DNA of 64,000 nucleotides from positions 1 through 64,000 of the forward strand of contig JAKADX010000008.1 in NCBI GenBank assembly GCA_021818505.1, given 5' to 3'. A program made the translations under genes and the position numbers. The notes below the pieces were generated by a model that did not search any database, was not told the DNA's origin, and saw only the letters and a program-made list of their open reading frames with translations. Below, piece after piece: positions 51,893-62,956 of this stretch (position 1 is its first letter; each line of letters begins with the position of its first letter). Source of the DNA: Pseudomonadota bacterium (GTDB taxonomy: Bacteria > Pseudomonadota > Alphaproteobacteria > Acetobacterales > Acetobacteraceae).

Positions 51893-53482
51893 TCAGGCCG
51901 CGTCGGCCGGCCGCGCGAGCGATGTCCGGATCAGGGCCACCGTCTCCGCGATCCCGTACAGCGCCACGAACTGTCCGAAGCGCGGCCCATCCGGCTGGCC
52001 GAGCAGCACCTGATAGAGACAGCCGAACCATGCACGCAGTTCGGGGAAAGGATGGCGCTTGCCGACCGCATAGATGGCGTTCTGAATGTCCTCGGCCGGC
52101 GTTCCGGCATCGAGCGGGGCAAGGGTGGCCGCCAGATCCTCCAGCGCTGCCCGCTCGGTTTCATCCGGCGCGCGGAATCGCTTGGCCGGGCGCACGAAGT
52201 CCCGATAGTAGGCGAGCGCGTATCCGACCAGCCCGGCCAGGAAGGGCATCGCCCGCGGCGTGGCGTGCGGATTGTAACGACGGATGAATCCCCACAGGAT
52301 ATCGGCCGAGTCCGCGTTCACCACGCTCGCCAGATTGAGCAGCATGGCGAACGACAGCGGGCTGTGTGCGGAGTCGGGCACCGCTCCGGCATGGATGTGC
52401 CACGCCGGGTTGGTCATCGCCTCGTCCGCCGGCTGCACACGCGCCTTCTCGGCATTCGCCAGATACTCATCGGTGGCGCGCGGGATCACGTCGAAATAGA
52501 GGCGCTTGGCACGCTGCGGGGCTGCGAACATGAACTGCGCGAGGCTTTCCGGCGGCGCGTAGCGCAGCCATTCCTCCACCGACAGGCCGTTGCCACGGCT
52601 TTTGCTGATCTTCTGCGCCCGCTCGTCGAGGAACAATTCGTAAGTGAAGCCGACCGGCGGCTCGCTGCCCAGAATGCGGCAGATGCGCCCCGACAGGCGC
52701 ACACTGTCGATCAGGTCCTTGCCCGACATCTCGTAATCGACGCCGAGCGCGTGCCAGCGCATCGCCCAATCGGCCTTCCATTGCAGCTTGCAGGCCCCGC
52801 CCGTCACCGGCGTCTCGAACCACGCGCCGTCATCAGGATCGCGCCAAGCGATGGTGCCAGCATCGGGATCAGTGCGCTCGATCCTTACCTGCATGACAAT
52901 GCCGCTGCGCGGATGCACCGGCAGGAACGGCGAGTAGGTCGCCTGCCGCTCTGCGCCGAGCGTCGGCAGCACCACGGCGACGATCTCGTCATGCCGCTCC
53001 AGCACCCGCCGCAGCGCCGCGTCGAACCGGCCGGAGGTGTAATACTCGGTGGCGGAGGCAAACTCGTAGTCGAAGCCGAAGCCGTCGAGGAAGCTGCGCA
53101 GCCGCGCGTTGTTGTGCGCGCCGAAGCTTTCGTGCGTGCCGAACGGGTCGGGGATGCGCGTCAGCGGCCGGCCGAGGAATTCCGCCAGCATGTCCTTGTT
53201 CGGCACGTTGTCCGGCACCTTGCGCAGGCCGTCCATGTCGTCGCTGAAGGCGATCAGGCGTGACGGCCGGCCGGTCAGCACGGTGAAGGCGTGTCGCACC
53301 CAACTGGTGCGCGCGACCTCCCCGAACGTGCCGATATGCGGCAGGCCGGAGGGGCCGTAACCGGTCTCGAACAGCGCCGAGTCACGGCCGCTGGCCGCAA
53401 GCCGGGGGATGAGCTTCGCCGCTTCCTCGAACGGCCAGGACCTCGGCACGGCGGGAAGCATGTTGCGAACCGTATCGGGCAT
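51893..53482 (-). CDS. lysK: Lysine--tRNA ligase, class I
   Basis: 529 residues. Charges tRNA-Lys. The class I signatures are LPHIGTFGE (HIGH, residues 48-51) and KISKSRG (KMSKS). This archaeal-type enzyme replaces class II LysRS in most alphaproteobacteria. ATG 53482 (MPDTVRN) is chosen; the upstream in-frame stretch is Arg/Ala-rich and antisense to the helicase gene. Followed by the MprF-like gene after 15 bases, so probably cotranscribed. Divergent from the helicase gene with a 62-base gap. Confidence 0.95.
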   Translation of the reverse strand: MPDTVRNMLPAVPRSWPFEEAAKLIPRLAASGRDSALFETGYGPSGLPHIGTFGEVARTSWVRHAFTVLTGRPSRLIAFSDDMDGLRKVPDNVPNKDMLAEFLGRPLTRIPDPFGTHESFGAHNNARLRSFLDGFGFDYEFASATEYYTSGRFDAALRRVLERHDEIVAVVLPTLGAERQATYSPFLPVHPRSGIVMQVRIERTDPDAGTIAWRDPDDGAWFETPVTGGACKLQWKADWAMRWHALGVDYEMSGKDLIDSVRLSGRICRILGSEPPVGFTYELFLDERAQKISKSRGNGLSVEEWLRYAPPESLAQFMFAAPQRAKRLYFDVIPRATDEYLANAEKARVQPADEAMTNPAWHIHAGAVPDSAHSPLSFAMLLNLASVVNADSADILWGFIRRYNPHATPRAMPFLAGLVGYALAYYRDFVRPAKRFRAPDETERAALEDLAATLAPLDAGTPAEDIQNAIYAVGKRHPFPELRAWFGCLYQVLLGQPDGPRFGQFVALYGIAETVALIRTSLARPADAA

Positions 53483-53544
53483 CCGGCGCAAGCTATGGAC
53501 CGCGAGTCGCTTGGTCAATCGCACCGCCCGCCTATAGTGCCGCC

Positions 53545-56361
53545 ATGGACCGAGCCGCCCCCGGCTTTTCGCCCCGTCTCGCGCTGCCGGACGCGCCAGC
53601 CGTGGTGGCAGGAGTGGGGCGTGCTTCGGTCCTGACGGCCGAGGGCGAGGTGCTCGACCTGCCGGCGCGCGAGGCCGGTCGGATGCTGCGCGGCGGCGCC
53701 CCGCCGCTGGTCGTGCACGCCCCGACGACGCTGCGGCGGCTGGGGCTCGTCGGCGCGCCGGCGCTCGACCTCCTGGAACTGTTCGCCTTCGCCTTCCCCG
53801 CCCGGCCGGCCACGCCGACACCGCGCGGGCTGGCCATGGCGCTCGACATGGTCCCGCCTGAAGACGCCGAGGCCGCCTGTCTGCTGCTGCCCGAGATCGC
53901 GCGCGCACTGCTCGCAAGGCTGGCTTCGGGGCGGGAGGCGCCCGCCAACCGCGACGCCGCGTCGCTCGCCGCCCGCATGGGCCGTGCCGGATGGGGCTGG
54001 GCGCCGTCCGTTACGGCCGCCCTCGGCGCGCCCGCCGCTGCGCCGCCCGACAACTCGGCCCTGCGTGTCTGGCGTCGCCTGCCGGAATGGGAGGAGACCG
54101 CGCCACCGCCGCAGCCGTCCTCCCATCCGGTTGCCCCCGCCGAGGCGCGACGCCGCCTCGCCACCATGCTGGGGCCGCAGGCGGAGCAGCGGCCGGGCCA
54201 GGCCGACTACGCCGCCGCCGTCGCCGCCGCCTTCGCCCCGCGCATGGAGGAGGGCACGCCGCACGCGGTGCTGGCGGAGGCAGGCACCGGCACCGGCAAG
54301 ACGCTGGGCTACATCGCGCCCGCCAGCCTCTGGGCCGAGCGTAACGGGGCGGCGGTCTGGATCGCCACCTTCACCCGCCACCTGCAACGTCAGATCGACG
54401 CCGAACTCGCCCGCCTCTACCCCGACCCGGTCGAGCGCCGCCGTAAAGTCGTGGTACGAAAAGGGCGCGAGAACTATCTGTGCCTGCTGAATTTCGAGGA
54501 ATCGGTGAACAGCGCCGTCGGCGGGCTGGGCCTGGGCGGGGTGGTGCCGCTGGGGTTGATCGCGCGGTGGCTGCCCGCGAGCGCGGATGGCGATCTGCAA
54601 GGTGGCGACCTGCCCGGCTGGTTCGCCGAACTGTTTGGCGCCCCGCTGCTGAGCACCCTCGCCGACCGGCGGGGCGAGTGCCTCTATGGCGCCTGCACGC
54701 ATTTCCGCCGCTGCTTCGTCGAGCACACGATCCGTCGCGCCCGCAGCGCCGATCTGGTGGTGGCCAACCACGCGCTGGTGATGGCGCAGGCCGCCTGGGG
54801 CGGCATCGACGACGCCACCGTGCCACTGCGCTATGTGTTCGACGAGGGCCACCACCTGTTTGCCGCCGCCGACGCCGCCTTCTCGGCCGAACTCTCCGGC
54901 GCCGAGGCAGCCGAGCTGCGCCGCTGGCTGCTGGGCGCGGAGGGCGGGCGCTCGCGCGCGCGGGGGTTGAAACGGCGGCTGGAGGAGCTCGTGGGCGAGC
55001 GGGCGGAGCTTGTCGCCCCGCTCGATGCCGCGTTACAGGCGGCGCGCGCGCTGCCGGGCGTCGGCTGGGCGACGCGGCTGGCTGATGAGGGGCCGGAACT
55101 GGCCGGCGTCGAGCCGGGGCAGCCGAACCCGACCGAGGCGTTCCTGCGCCTGCTGCGCCGGCAGGTGCTGGCGCGCCAGGGCGACGACCGCACCACCGGC
55201 CCGTTCAGCCTGGAATGCGACCTGCACCCCGTCCTGCCGGAGTTGCCGGAGGCCGCCGCCGCGCTGGGCCGGGCGCTGGCCCGGCTCGCCGCACCGCTGG
55301 CGACGCTCGCCGAGCGGCTGGCCGCCCGGCTCGCCGATGACGCCGAGACGCTTGAAGAAGCGGAACGCAACCGCATCGAGGCGATCTGCCGCTCGCTGCG
55401 CCGCCGCGCGCTCGATCCGCTGTCCGCATGGCAGGCGATGCTGCGCGACGTTGCCGAGACGCCGCCGCAGCCGGGCCAGCGGCCGCTGCATGTGCTGTTC
55501 CTGCGGCTGGATCGGCGCGACGGCGGACGGGAGGCGGATGTCGGGCTGCACCGCCACTGGCTCGACCCCACCGTTCCCTTCGCCACCACCCTGGCGCAGC
55601 CGGCCCACGGTCTGCTGGTCACCTCCGCGACCCTGCGCGACGCCGGCGAGGAGGACCCGGAACTGGCCTGGGCAGCGGCGGAGGAACACGCCGGCGTGAC
55701 CCACCTACCCGCGCCCGCGATCCGCGTCGCGGTGCCCAGCCCCTTCGACTATGCGGCACAGACCCGCGCCTTCGTCGTGACCGATGTGGCGCCCGGCGAC
55801 CTGGATGCGCTAGCCGGCGCCTACCAGGCACTGTTCCTGGCCGCCGGCGGCGGCGCGCTCGGGCTGTTCACGGCGATCCGCCGCTTGCAGGCCGTGCACG
55901 GCCGCATCGCGCCGGCGCTGGAGGCGGCAGGACTGCCGCTGCTGGCACAGCATGTCGACGCGATGGACAACGCGACGCTGGTCGACATCTTCCGCAGCGA
56001 GGAGGCGAGCTGCCTGCTCGGCACCGATGCCATGCGCGACGGTGTCGATGTGCCCGGCCGCGCGCTGCGGCTGGTGGTGTTCGAGCGGGTGCCCTGGCCG
56101 CGCCCGGACATCCTGCATCGCGAGCGGCGCATCCACCTCTCCGGCGGCGCGCCGAAGGCCTATGACGACCGGGTGGCGCGGTTCCGGCTGCGCCAGGCGT
56201 TCGGCCGGCTGATCCGTACCGCCGCCGACCGCGGCGTGTTCGTCCTGCTCGACCGCCAGACTCCAAGCCGCCTGCTCGCCGCCTTCCCGGCCGGCGTGCA
56301 GGTGCGCCGTCTGGGACTGGCGGCGACGGTGGCCGAACTGCGGGACTTCCTCGGGCAATAA
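53545..56361 (+). CDS. DinG/XPD-type ATP-dependent DNA helicase
   Basis: 938 residues. Superfamily 2 helicase, 5'-3' type. The N-terminal 170 residues are an extra domain common in alphaproteobacterial members. Walker [13 protein letters not shown] lies near 248 and the DEGH box ([10 protein letters not shown]) near 432. Cys313, Cys379, Cys384 and Cys390 have the spacing of the XPD/DinG 4Fe-4S cluster. C-terminal motifs include [13 protein letters not shown] and [16 protein letters not shown]. Likely acts in DNA repair or resolving R-loops and conflicts. The SDR gene follows after 13 bases. Confidence 0.93.
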   Translation: MDRAAPGFSPRLALPDAPAVVAGVGRASVLTAEGEVLDLPAREAGRMLRGGAPPLVVHAPTTLRRLGLVGAPALDLLELFAFAFPARPATPTPRGLAMALDMVPPEDAEAACLLLPEIARALLARLASGREAPANRDAASLAARMGRAGWGWAPSVTAALGAPAAAPPDNSALRVWRRLPEWEETAPPPQPSSHPVAPAEARRRLATMLGPQAEQRPGQADYAAAVAAAFAPRMEEGTPHAVLAEAGTGTGKTLGYIAPASLWAERNGAAVWIATFTRHLQRQIDAELARLYPDPVERRRKVVVRKGRENYLCLLNFEESVNSAVGGLGLGGVVPLGLIARWLPASADGDLQGGDLPGWFAELFGAPLLSTLADRRGECLYGACTHFRRCFVEHTIRRARSADLVVANHALVMAQAAWGGIDDATVPLRYVFDEGHHLFAAADAAFSAELSGAEAAELRRWLLGAEGGRSRARGLKRRLEELVGERAELVAPLDAALQAARALPGVGWATRLADEGPELAGVEPGQPNPTEAFLRLLRRQVLARQGDDRTTGPFSLECDLHPVLPELPEAAAALGRALARLAAPLATLAERLAARLADDAETLEEAERNRIEAICRSLRRRALDPLSAWQAMLRDVAETPPQPGQRPLHVLFLRLDRRDGGREADVGLHRHWLDPTVPFATTLAQPAHGLLVTSATLRDAGEEDPELAWAAAEEHAGVTHLPAPAIRVAVPSPFDYAAQTRAFVVTDVAPGDLDALAGAYQALFLAAGGGALGLFTAIRRLQAVHGRIAPALEAAGLPLLAQHVDAMDNATLVDIFRSEEASCLLGTDAMRDGVDVPGRALRLVVFERVPWPRPDILHRERRIHLSGGAPKAYDDRVARFRLRQAFGRLIRTAADRGVFVLLDRQTPSRLLAAFPAGVQVRRLGLAATVAELRDFLGQ

Positions 56362-56374
56362 TCGGGAGGACGAC

Positions 56375-57163
56375 ATGGACCTGGGTTTGCGCGGCAAGGT
56401 GGCGGTGATCACCGGCGGCAGTGTCGGCATCGGGCTGGCGATCGCGGAGGGCTTGGCGGCTGAAGGCGTGGACGTGGTGCTGGCCGCCCGCCAGCAGGCG
56501 CGGCTTGATGAGGCGGCGCAGGCGATCGCCTCTCGGCACAAGGTGCGCGCGCTCGGGGTTGCCTGCGACGTCGGCACCGCCGCCGGCTGCGATGCGCTGA
56601 TCGCGGCGGCGGGTGCGTTCGGCGGCACCGACATCCTGATCAACAACGCCGGCACCGGCAGCAACGAAACCATCATGGACGCGCCGGACGCGAAGTGGCA
56701 GGCGTACTGGGAGCTGCACGTGATGGCCGCGGTGCGGCTGGCGCGCGGGCTCGCGCCCTCGATGCGCGCGCGCGGCGGCGGCGTGATCCTGCACAACGCC
56801 TCGATCTGCGCCAGCCAACCGTTGTGGTACGAGCCGATCTACAACGTCACCAAGGCGGCGCTGGTCATGTTCTCGAAAACGCTGGCGACCGAGTTGGTCA
56901 GGGACAAGATCCGCGTCAACACCGTCAATCCCGGCCTGGTGCTCACACCCGACTGGATCAAGACCGCGAGGCAGCTCACGGCATCGAGCGGCGGCGACTG
57001 GGAAGGCTACCTGAAGGGTGTCGCCCGCGAGCACGCGCCGATCGACCGCTTCGCCGCGCCCGAGGAGATCGCCAACCTGTTCGTGTTCCTCTGCTCCGAG
57101 CGGGCGAGTTACGTGGTGGGATCGACGTATTTCATCGACGGCGGAATGTTGCGGACGATCTGA
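56375..57163 (+). CDS. Short-chain dehydrogenase/reductase
   Basis: 262 residues, classical SDR. Cofactor motif TGGSVGIG (13-20), NNAGTG (90-95) and the catalytic triad Ser143, Tyr156, Lys160 (YNVTK) are complete. The C-terminal VVGSTYFIDGGM is standard. The Asp of the CDV turn points to NAD(P) binding without showing which. Substrate is not determinable; nearest neighbour is the converging M24-fold gene. GGGAGG precedes ATG 56375. Confidence 0.9.
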   Translation: MDLGLRGKVAVITGGSVGIGLAIAEGLAAEGVDVVLAARQQARLDEAAQAIASRHKVRALGVACDVGTAAGCDALIAAAGAFGGTDILINNAGTGSNETIMDAPDAKWQAYWELHVMAAVRLARGLAPSMRARGGGVILHNASICASQPLWYEPIYNVTKAALVMFSKTLATELVRDKIRVNTVNPGLVLTPDWIKTARQLTASSGGDWEGYLKGVAREHAPIDRFAAPEEIANLFVFLCSERASYVVGSTYFIDGGMLRTI

Positions 57164-57166
57164 GGC

Positions 57167-58339
57167 TCAGCGCCGCACCAGTTCGATCGACGCGCGCGAC
57201 AGCGGTTCGGCGCCGGAGTCGCCCACCAGCGACGTCCGCCCCAGCGTCATCGCCAGCCCCCGCTCGGCATCGAAGACGATGATGTGGATGAAGAACACCA
57301 TGCCGGGCTGCGCCGTCACCTCCTGGCCGGCATAGAGCATCGGCCAGTCCATCCAGTTCGGCGCAAACGTGGTGCCAAGCGAATAGCCGCATGCGTTCAG
57401 CCGGTGCGCGCGCATCCCACGCGCGTCCAGCACGCGCGCATGCGCGTCGAACACGCTGCCAAGCGGCTCTCCGGGCCGTAGCGCCGCCTCGGCCGCGTGC
57501 AGGGCCTCCGCGCAAGCTGCGTGCATCTCGATCAGTCGCGGATCGGCGTGGCCGATCAGGAAGGTGCGCATCAGGCAGGCGTGGTAGTGGCGCCACGCGC
57601 CGGCGAACTCCAGCGTCAACTGGTCGTCGAGATCGAGCCGTCGCCGCCCGGAATAGTAGCGGCACATCTGCGCGCCCGCGCCTGAGCCGATGATGTACTC
57701 GTTCGCCGGATCGTCGCCGCCGCCGCGGAACACCGCGCCCTGCATGGCGGCGAGAATGTCGCCCTCGAACGCGCCGGGCGCGGCCAGCTTCTCTGCCGCC
57801 GCCAGCGCGGCGTCGGCGAGTTCGGCGGCGCGGCGGACATGCGCGATCTCGGCCGGGCTTTTCACCAGCCGCAGCCGCGAGATCAGGTCGGAAGCATCGA
57901 CCAGCGTCGCGAACCCGGCCAGGGCGGCCGCCAGCACCTGCCCGTTGCGCGCCGTCAGGCCATAGGCTTCCCACTCCACGCCCAGCGTCGCCCCGCCGCA
58001 GCGGAGTTCCTGCAACAGCCCTCGCAACTCCCGCGCCGGCTGTGCATCCGCCCCGTCAGCCCAGATGCGCACGTCCTCGACGATCGAGGTGAACCGCGCC
58101 TGCAGGCGGTCCGGCGCGCGCGTGAGCAAAGCGAGCCGCCCGTCATCGGTCAGCACGAGGCACTGAAAATAGACGTAGCCGAAGGTGTCGTAGCCGGTGA
58201 GCCAGTACATGCTCTCCTGGCGGAACATGAGCAGCGCCCGGAGGCCGCGGCGTTGCAATTCCGCGACGGCATCGGCACGGCGGCGCTCGAATTCCTCACG
58301 CACGAAATGAATGTGCTCGCCCTGGCGGATCAGCGTCAT
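57167..58339 (-). CDS. M24-fold (creatinase/Xaa-Pro peptidase-like) hydrolase lacking metal ligands
   Basis: 390 residues with an N-terminal creatinase-like domain (to about 150) and a pita-bread C-terminal domain. The five metal ligands of M24 aminopeptidases are all changed: LTLEFAG has Glu for the first Asp, YHACLMRT has Cys for the second, CGYSLGTT lacks the His, FFIHIIVF has His for Glu, and TLGRTSLV lacks the last Glu. This fits the non-metal branch with creatinase and ectoine hydrolase (DoeA). Substrate may be a small C-N compound. ATG 58339 follows GGAGGAGG. Stop is 4 bases from the SDR stop. Confidence 0.82.
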   Translation of the reverse strand: MTLIRQGEHIHFVREEFERRRADAVAELQRRGLRALLMFRQESMYWLTGYDTFGYVYFQCLVLTDDGRLALLTRAPDRLQARFTSIVEDVRIWADGADAQPARELRGLLQELRCGGATLGVEWEAYGLTARNGQVLAAALAGFATLVDASDLISRLRLVKSPAEIAHVRRAAELADAALAAAEKLAAPGAFEGDILAAMQGAVFRGGGDDPANEYIIGSGAGAQMCRYYSGRRRLDLDDQLTLEFAGAWRHYHACLMRTFLIGHADPRLIEMHAACAEALHAAEAALRPGEPLGSVFDAHARVLDARGMRAHRLNACGYSLGTTFAPNWMDWPMLYAGQEVTAQPGMVFFIHIIVFDAERGLAMTLGRTSLVGDSGAEPLSRASIELVRR

Positions 58340-58575
58340 CCGTACCTCCTCCCCGACGCTTCGAGCATCGCACTTCCCGAAGCGGGCGCCAACACGGCGC
58401 AACTCCTACGCCGTCCCCCTCACCCGCTGACGGTCATAGGGACACGCGAGCATCCTCGTTTGTTGCTCTTGGATAAATCGGACCTGTCGGTCCCGCGATC
58501 ACGCGGCGTTCATTTCACACAAGTTCTTGGCAGATGATCGCGACGCGTTCTGAAACCCGAGGGCCCGATACGCCC

Positions 58576-59643
58576 TTACCCGGTCTGCGCCAGAATCGCC
58601 ATCCGGCGCTGCATTCGCCGCTGCATCTGGTCGAGCACCACCGCTGCGATGATGACGGTCCCCTTGATGACCATCTGCCAGAATGAACTGACCCCCAACA
58701 TGACGAGTCCGTCGCCGAGGATGCCGATGACAAAGGCACCGACGATGGTGCCCCAGATCGTGCCGCGCCCGCCGGCAAGCGAGGTGCCGCCGAGAACGGT
58801 CGCGGCGATGGCATTCAGTTCGAATGTTTCGCCGCTCGCGGGATGCGAGGCGACCAGTTCGGATGCGACGACCAGCCCGGCAAAGGCGGCACAGGCGCCC
58901 GAGATCATATAAACGATCAGCTTCACGCGATCGACCGGCACCCCGGAGAGCAGCGCCGCCCGCTCGTTGCCGCCGACCGCGTAGACCCGCCGCCCGAACG
59001 GCGTGCGCCCGGCGAAATAGGCGGCGACCAGGCTCACCACAATCAGCGCGATCACGGACACCGGTACGCCCAGCACCGTGCCCGCTCCGAGGACCGGAAA
59101 GCCTGTGTTGTGGAATTGCGGGCGGCCGACAAGGTTGGGAAAGGTCTCGCCGCCGGACACCAGCAGCGCCGCTCCACGCGCGACATAGAGCGTGCCGAGG
59201 GTCGCGATGAACGGCGCGACATCAAGGCGCGTGACGAGAAGCCCGTTCACCAGCCCGACCAGCAGCCCGACGGCCAACGCGGCCACGATCACCACCGCCA
59301 CGTCCGGGAACAGCGTGACGTGAAACATCGGCAACGGCAGTCCGCGGTCGATGAGCCCCCCCGCGACCATGCCGGACAGCCCGACGATCGAGCCGACCGA
59401 CAGATCGATACCACCAGTGACGATGACAAAGGTCATGCCAATGGCGAGGAAGGCATTGATGGAGACATGTTTGGCGAGCAGCACCAGCGTCTCGACCGCA
59501 AGGAAGTTCGGCGCGGTCAGGCTGAAAAAGGCGAACACGGCGAACAGCGCGATCAGGGTCCGCAGACTGAGCAGCAGAAGCAGCGGCGAGGTCCGGCGCG
59601 ACCGGACTGGCGCGGCGATGGCCATCCCGGCGCCGCCGCTCAT
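58576..59643 (-). CDS. Sugar-type ABC importer permease (RbsC-like)
   Basis: 355 residues, about ten helices, BPD_transp_2 family. Signature blocks are FVIVTGGIDLSVGSIVGLSG, FIATLGTLYVARGAALLVSGG and NAIAATVLGGTSLAGGRGTIWG. ATG 59643 overlaps the ATPase stop (ATGA); ATG 59625 is an alternative. Last gene of the run SBP-DUF2291-ATPase-permease, which is a complete ribose/xylose-class importer. The sugar is not determinable. Confidence 0.92.
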   Translation of the reverse strand: MSGGAGMAIAAPVRSRRTSPLLLLLSLRTLIALFAVFAFFSLTAPNFLAVETLVLLAKHVSINAFLAIGMTFVIVTGGIDLSVGSIVGLSGMVAGGLIDRGLPLPMFHVTLFPDVAVVIVAALAVGLLVGLVNGLLVTRLDVAPFIATLGTLYVARGAALLVSGGETFPNLVGRPQFHNTGFPVLGAGTVLGVPVSVIALIVVSLVAAYFAGRTPFGRRVYAVGGNERAALLSGVPVDRVKLIVYMISGACAAFAGLVVASELVASHPASGETFELNAIAATVLGGTSLAGGRGTIWGTIVGAFVIGILGDGLVMLGVSSFWQMVIKGTVIIAAVVLDQMQRRMQRRMAILAQTG

Positions 59644-61193
59644 GCCAGGTGCCCGACGGATATCGCCGTGCCCTGGTTGGCAGCGGCGACCAGTCGGGTC
59701 TCGGTCGCCTCCGCGCGAGGGAAGTCCCCGGCGATGCGCCCACCCGCCATCACCACGATCCGATCGGCAACGGCCAGCACCTCCTTGAGATCCGAGGTTG
59801 CGAACATCACGCCCAATCCCTCCCGCGCCAACGCCCGCATGGTGCGGAACACCTCGGCCTTGGCACCCACGTCGATGCCGCGCCCCGGTTCGTCCAGCAG
59901 CAACAGCTTCGGTCTGGTCAGCAGCGCCCGGCCGATCACCACCTTCTGCTGGTTGCCGCCGCTCAGCGCCGTCACTTCCACATCGGGCGAGGACACCTTG
60001 ATGAACAGGTTGCCGATCGCGCGCGCAACGGCGTTGCGCTCGCGCGTCTTGTCGATCGCGAGCCCGCGCAGGAATTGCCACAGGCTGGCCAAGGTCAGGT
60101 TGGCCGCGACCGACAGGCTCTGCACCAGTCCGTCGCGCTGTCGGTCCTCCGGTACCAGGGCGATCCCGGCGCGCAGACGAGAGGCGATCGGCAGCGAGGT
60201 GAGATCAATACCGTCGAGCAGCACAGTGCCGGTCGCGTCCGGCTGGGCGCCGATCAGTACCTCGAACAACTCCGACCGGCCGGCGCCGAGCAGGCCGTAC
60301 AGCCCGACCACCTCGCCCGCGGCGACATCCAGGCTGACGTGATCGACCAAGAACCCGCCATGCGGATTGGCAAGGCTGACGTCGGCGATGGAGAGCAACG
60401 GCGCGCCGCCGGAGCGCGTCGCGGGACCGTCGGATTGGTCCGCCAGAGTGCCGACCATCTGCGCGATCATCCACGGGATGTCCACGTCCCGCATCTCGGC
60501 GCTCGCCTGCAACCGTCCGTCACGCAGCACGCTGACGGTGTCGCCGATGCGCACCAGCTCCTCCAGCCGATGCGAGATATAGACGACCGCGACACCCGAT
60601 GCTTTCAACTCCGCGATGACCCGGAACAGGATTTCCACCTCCGCGGCGGACAGCGCAGAGGTCGGTTCGTCCATGATCAGCACGCGCACGTCGCGCGCCA
60701 GCGCCTTGGCAATCTCCACGATCTGCTGCTGCGCGATGCGCAGGTCGCCGACAAGGGTATCAGGGTCGATTGCGTGTTCCAGACGGCGCATCAGCGCCCG
60801 CGCGGCCAGCGCATGGCGGTTGGTGTCGATGTCAATGCCGAAGCGCAGCGCCGGATGACCGAGAAAGATGTTCTCCGCAACGCTGAGGTTCGGGCAGAGA
60901 TTGAGTTCCTGGAAGATGATGCCGATGCCCTGCGCCGCCGCATCGTTAATCGAGGCAAAGCGGACCTCCTGCCCGTCGAGGAACAGGCGGCCGGAACTCG
61001 GCTGTTCGACGCCGGCGAGAATCTTCATCAGCGTGGATTTGCCAGCACCGTTCTCACCCAGCAGCACGTTCACCGCGCCGCGCCGCGCCGCGAAATCCAC
61101 CCCTTGCAGCGCCGTGGTGCCCGGATAGACTTTGCCGACCTGCTCGGCGCGCAAGACCACGTCGTCGTGCGCCTCGCTCTGCGACGCGCTCAT
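59640..61193 (-). CDS. Sugar-type ABC importer, double ATPase (RbsA-like)
   Basis: 517 residues made of two ATPase halves. The first has GENGAGKST near 45 and LIMDEPTSALS. The second has the degenerate P-loop GLLGAGRSE usual for RbsA, with LSGGNQQKVVIGRALL and LLLDEPGRGIDVG. It starts at ATG 61193, overlapping the DUF2291 stop by four bases, and ends overlapping the permease start. Energises the importer. Confidence 0.93.
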   Translation of the reverse strand: MSASQSEAHDDVVLRAEQVGKVYPGTTALQGVDFAARRGAVNVLLGENGAGKSTLMKILAGVEQPSSGRLFLDGQEVRFASINDAAAQGIGIIFQELNLCPNLSVAENIFLGHPALRFGIDIDTNRHALAARALMRRLEHAIDPDTLVGDLRIAQQQIVEIAKALARDVRVLIMDEPTSALSAAEVEILFRVIAELKASGVAVVYISHRLEELVRIGDTVSVLRDGRLQASAEMRDVDIPWMIAQMVGTLADQSDGPATRSGGAPLLSIADVSLANPHGGFLVDHVSLDVAAGEVVGLYGLLGAGRSELFEVLIGAQPDATGTVLLDGIDLTSLPIASRLRAGIALVPEDRQRDGLVQSLSVAANLTLASLWQFLRGLAIDKTRERNAVARAIGNLFIKVSSPDVEVTALSGGNQQKVVIGRALLTRPKLLLLDEPGRGIDVGAKAEVFRTMRALAREGLGVMFATSDLKEVLAVADRIVVMAGGRIAGDFPRAEATETRLVAAANQGTAISVGHLA

Positions 61194-61894
61194 TGCTCGC
61201 CACCCGGCAGACGCAGTTGCACCGCCGTCACCTGTGGCGGCTGCACGGCCGCCATCGCCCCGGCAACGGCGATATGCGCGCCCGGCACCAGCTTCGTCGT
61301 GTCGAGCCCGGTGCGCGCGGCCGCACTCGCTCGCAGGTTCAGTTCGCGTGAGACCTGGGCGAACTGGATCTGGTTGACGACCTGCTCGAAGGAGATGAAC
61401 GGCAGGCTGTCGCGCAACGCGGTGCCGAACACGACCGGGCCGATCTGTACCACCACGTCGCGCCCGCCGAACGCGACCGTCAGCGTTGCATGACGCGACT
61501 GCAAATCCGCCGCCTTGATTACACCCTCGCCACGGACGATGAAGGTCCACGGGCCGTCCCCGGATTTCGGGCGATGACCGTAGTGGGCACCCGCCTGATC
61601 CGGATTCTCCGCCAGCGCATCCAGGACAGTGCCGATATCCACCGCCTTGTCGCGCACCATCGGCAGCACGCGCGACGCCCACAACGATGCGACGAAGCGT
61701 CCCGCGTCGAAGCTCGGGTTGCCGGCGAGGTCGGTGCTGGCGACCTCGCCGTCCGGTACGACCGTGATCCCCTCCGCAAGCAGCAGCACGGCCACGGCCA
61801 GAAACACGATACCCAACAGCACGGACCGGAGACGGTGCGCACCACCGCTCCTGCCCGTTGCTGCGGAGCCTGCGAGAATCGGGCCGGCCGCCAT
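61190..61894 (-). CDS. DUF2291 lipoprotein-like partner of sugar ABC importer
   Basis: 234 residues. A membrane anchor (LLGIVFLAVAVLLLAEG, about 25-42) leads to a periplasmic domain with VLPMVRDKAVDIGTVLDAL, WTFIVRGEGVIKAADL and VVVQIGPVVFGTALRDSLPF. These match DUF2291, a family found almost only between sugar-binding protein and RbsA-like ATPase genes. Its biochemical role is not known. Seven bases downstream of the binding-protein gene. Confidence 0.87.
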   Translation of the reverse strand: MAAGPILAGSAATGRSGGAHRLRSVLLGIVFLAVAVLLLAEGITVVPDGEVASTDLAGNPSFDAGRFVASLWASRVLPMVRDKAVDIGTVLDALAENPDQAGAHYGHRPKSGDGPWTFIVRGEGVIKAADLQSRHATLTVAFGGRDVVVQIGPVVFGTALRDSLPFISFEQVVNQIQFAQVSRELNLRASAAARTGLDTTKLVPGAHIAVAGAMAAVQPPQVTAVQLRLPGGEQ

Positions 61895-61900
61895 CGCCGC

Positions 61901-62905
<1,005 letters not shown>

Positions 62906-62956
62906 TCATCACACCAGATGCGGACGCACAAGGCCCTGATCCCGGCGTCACGCCGG

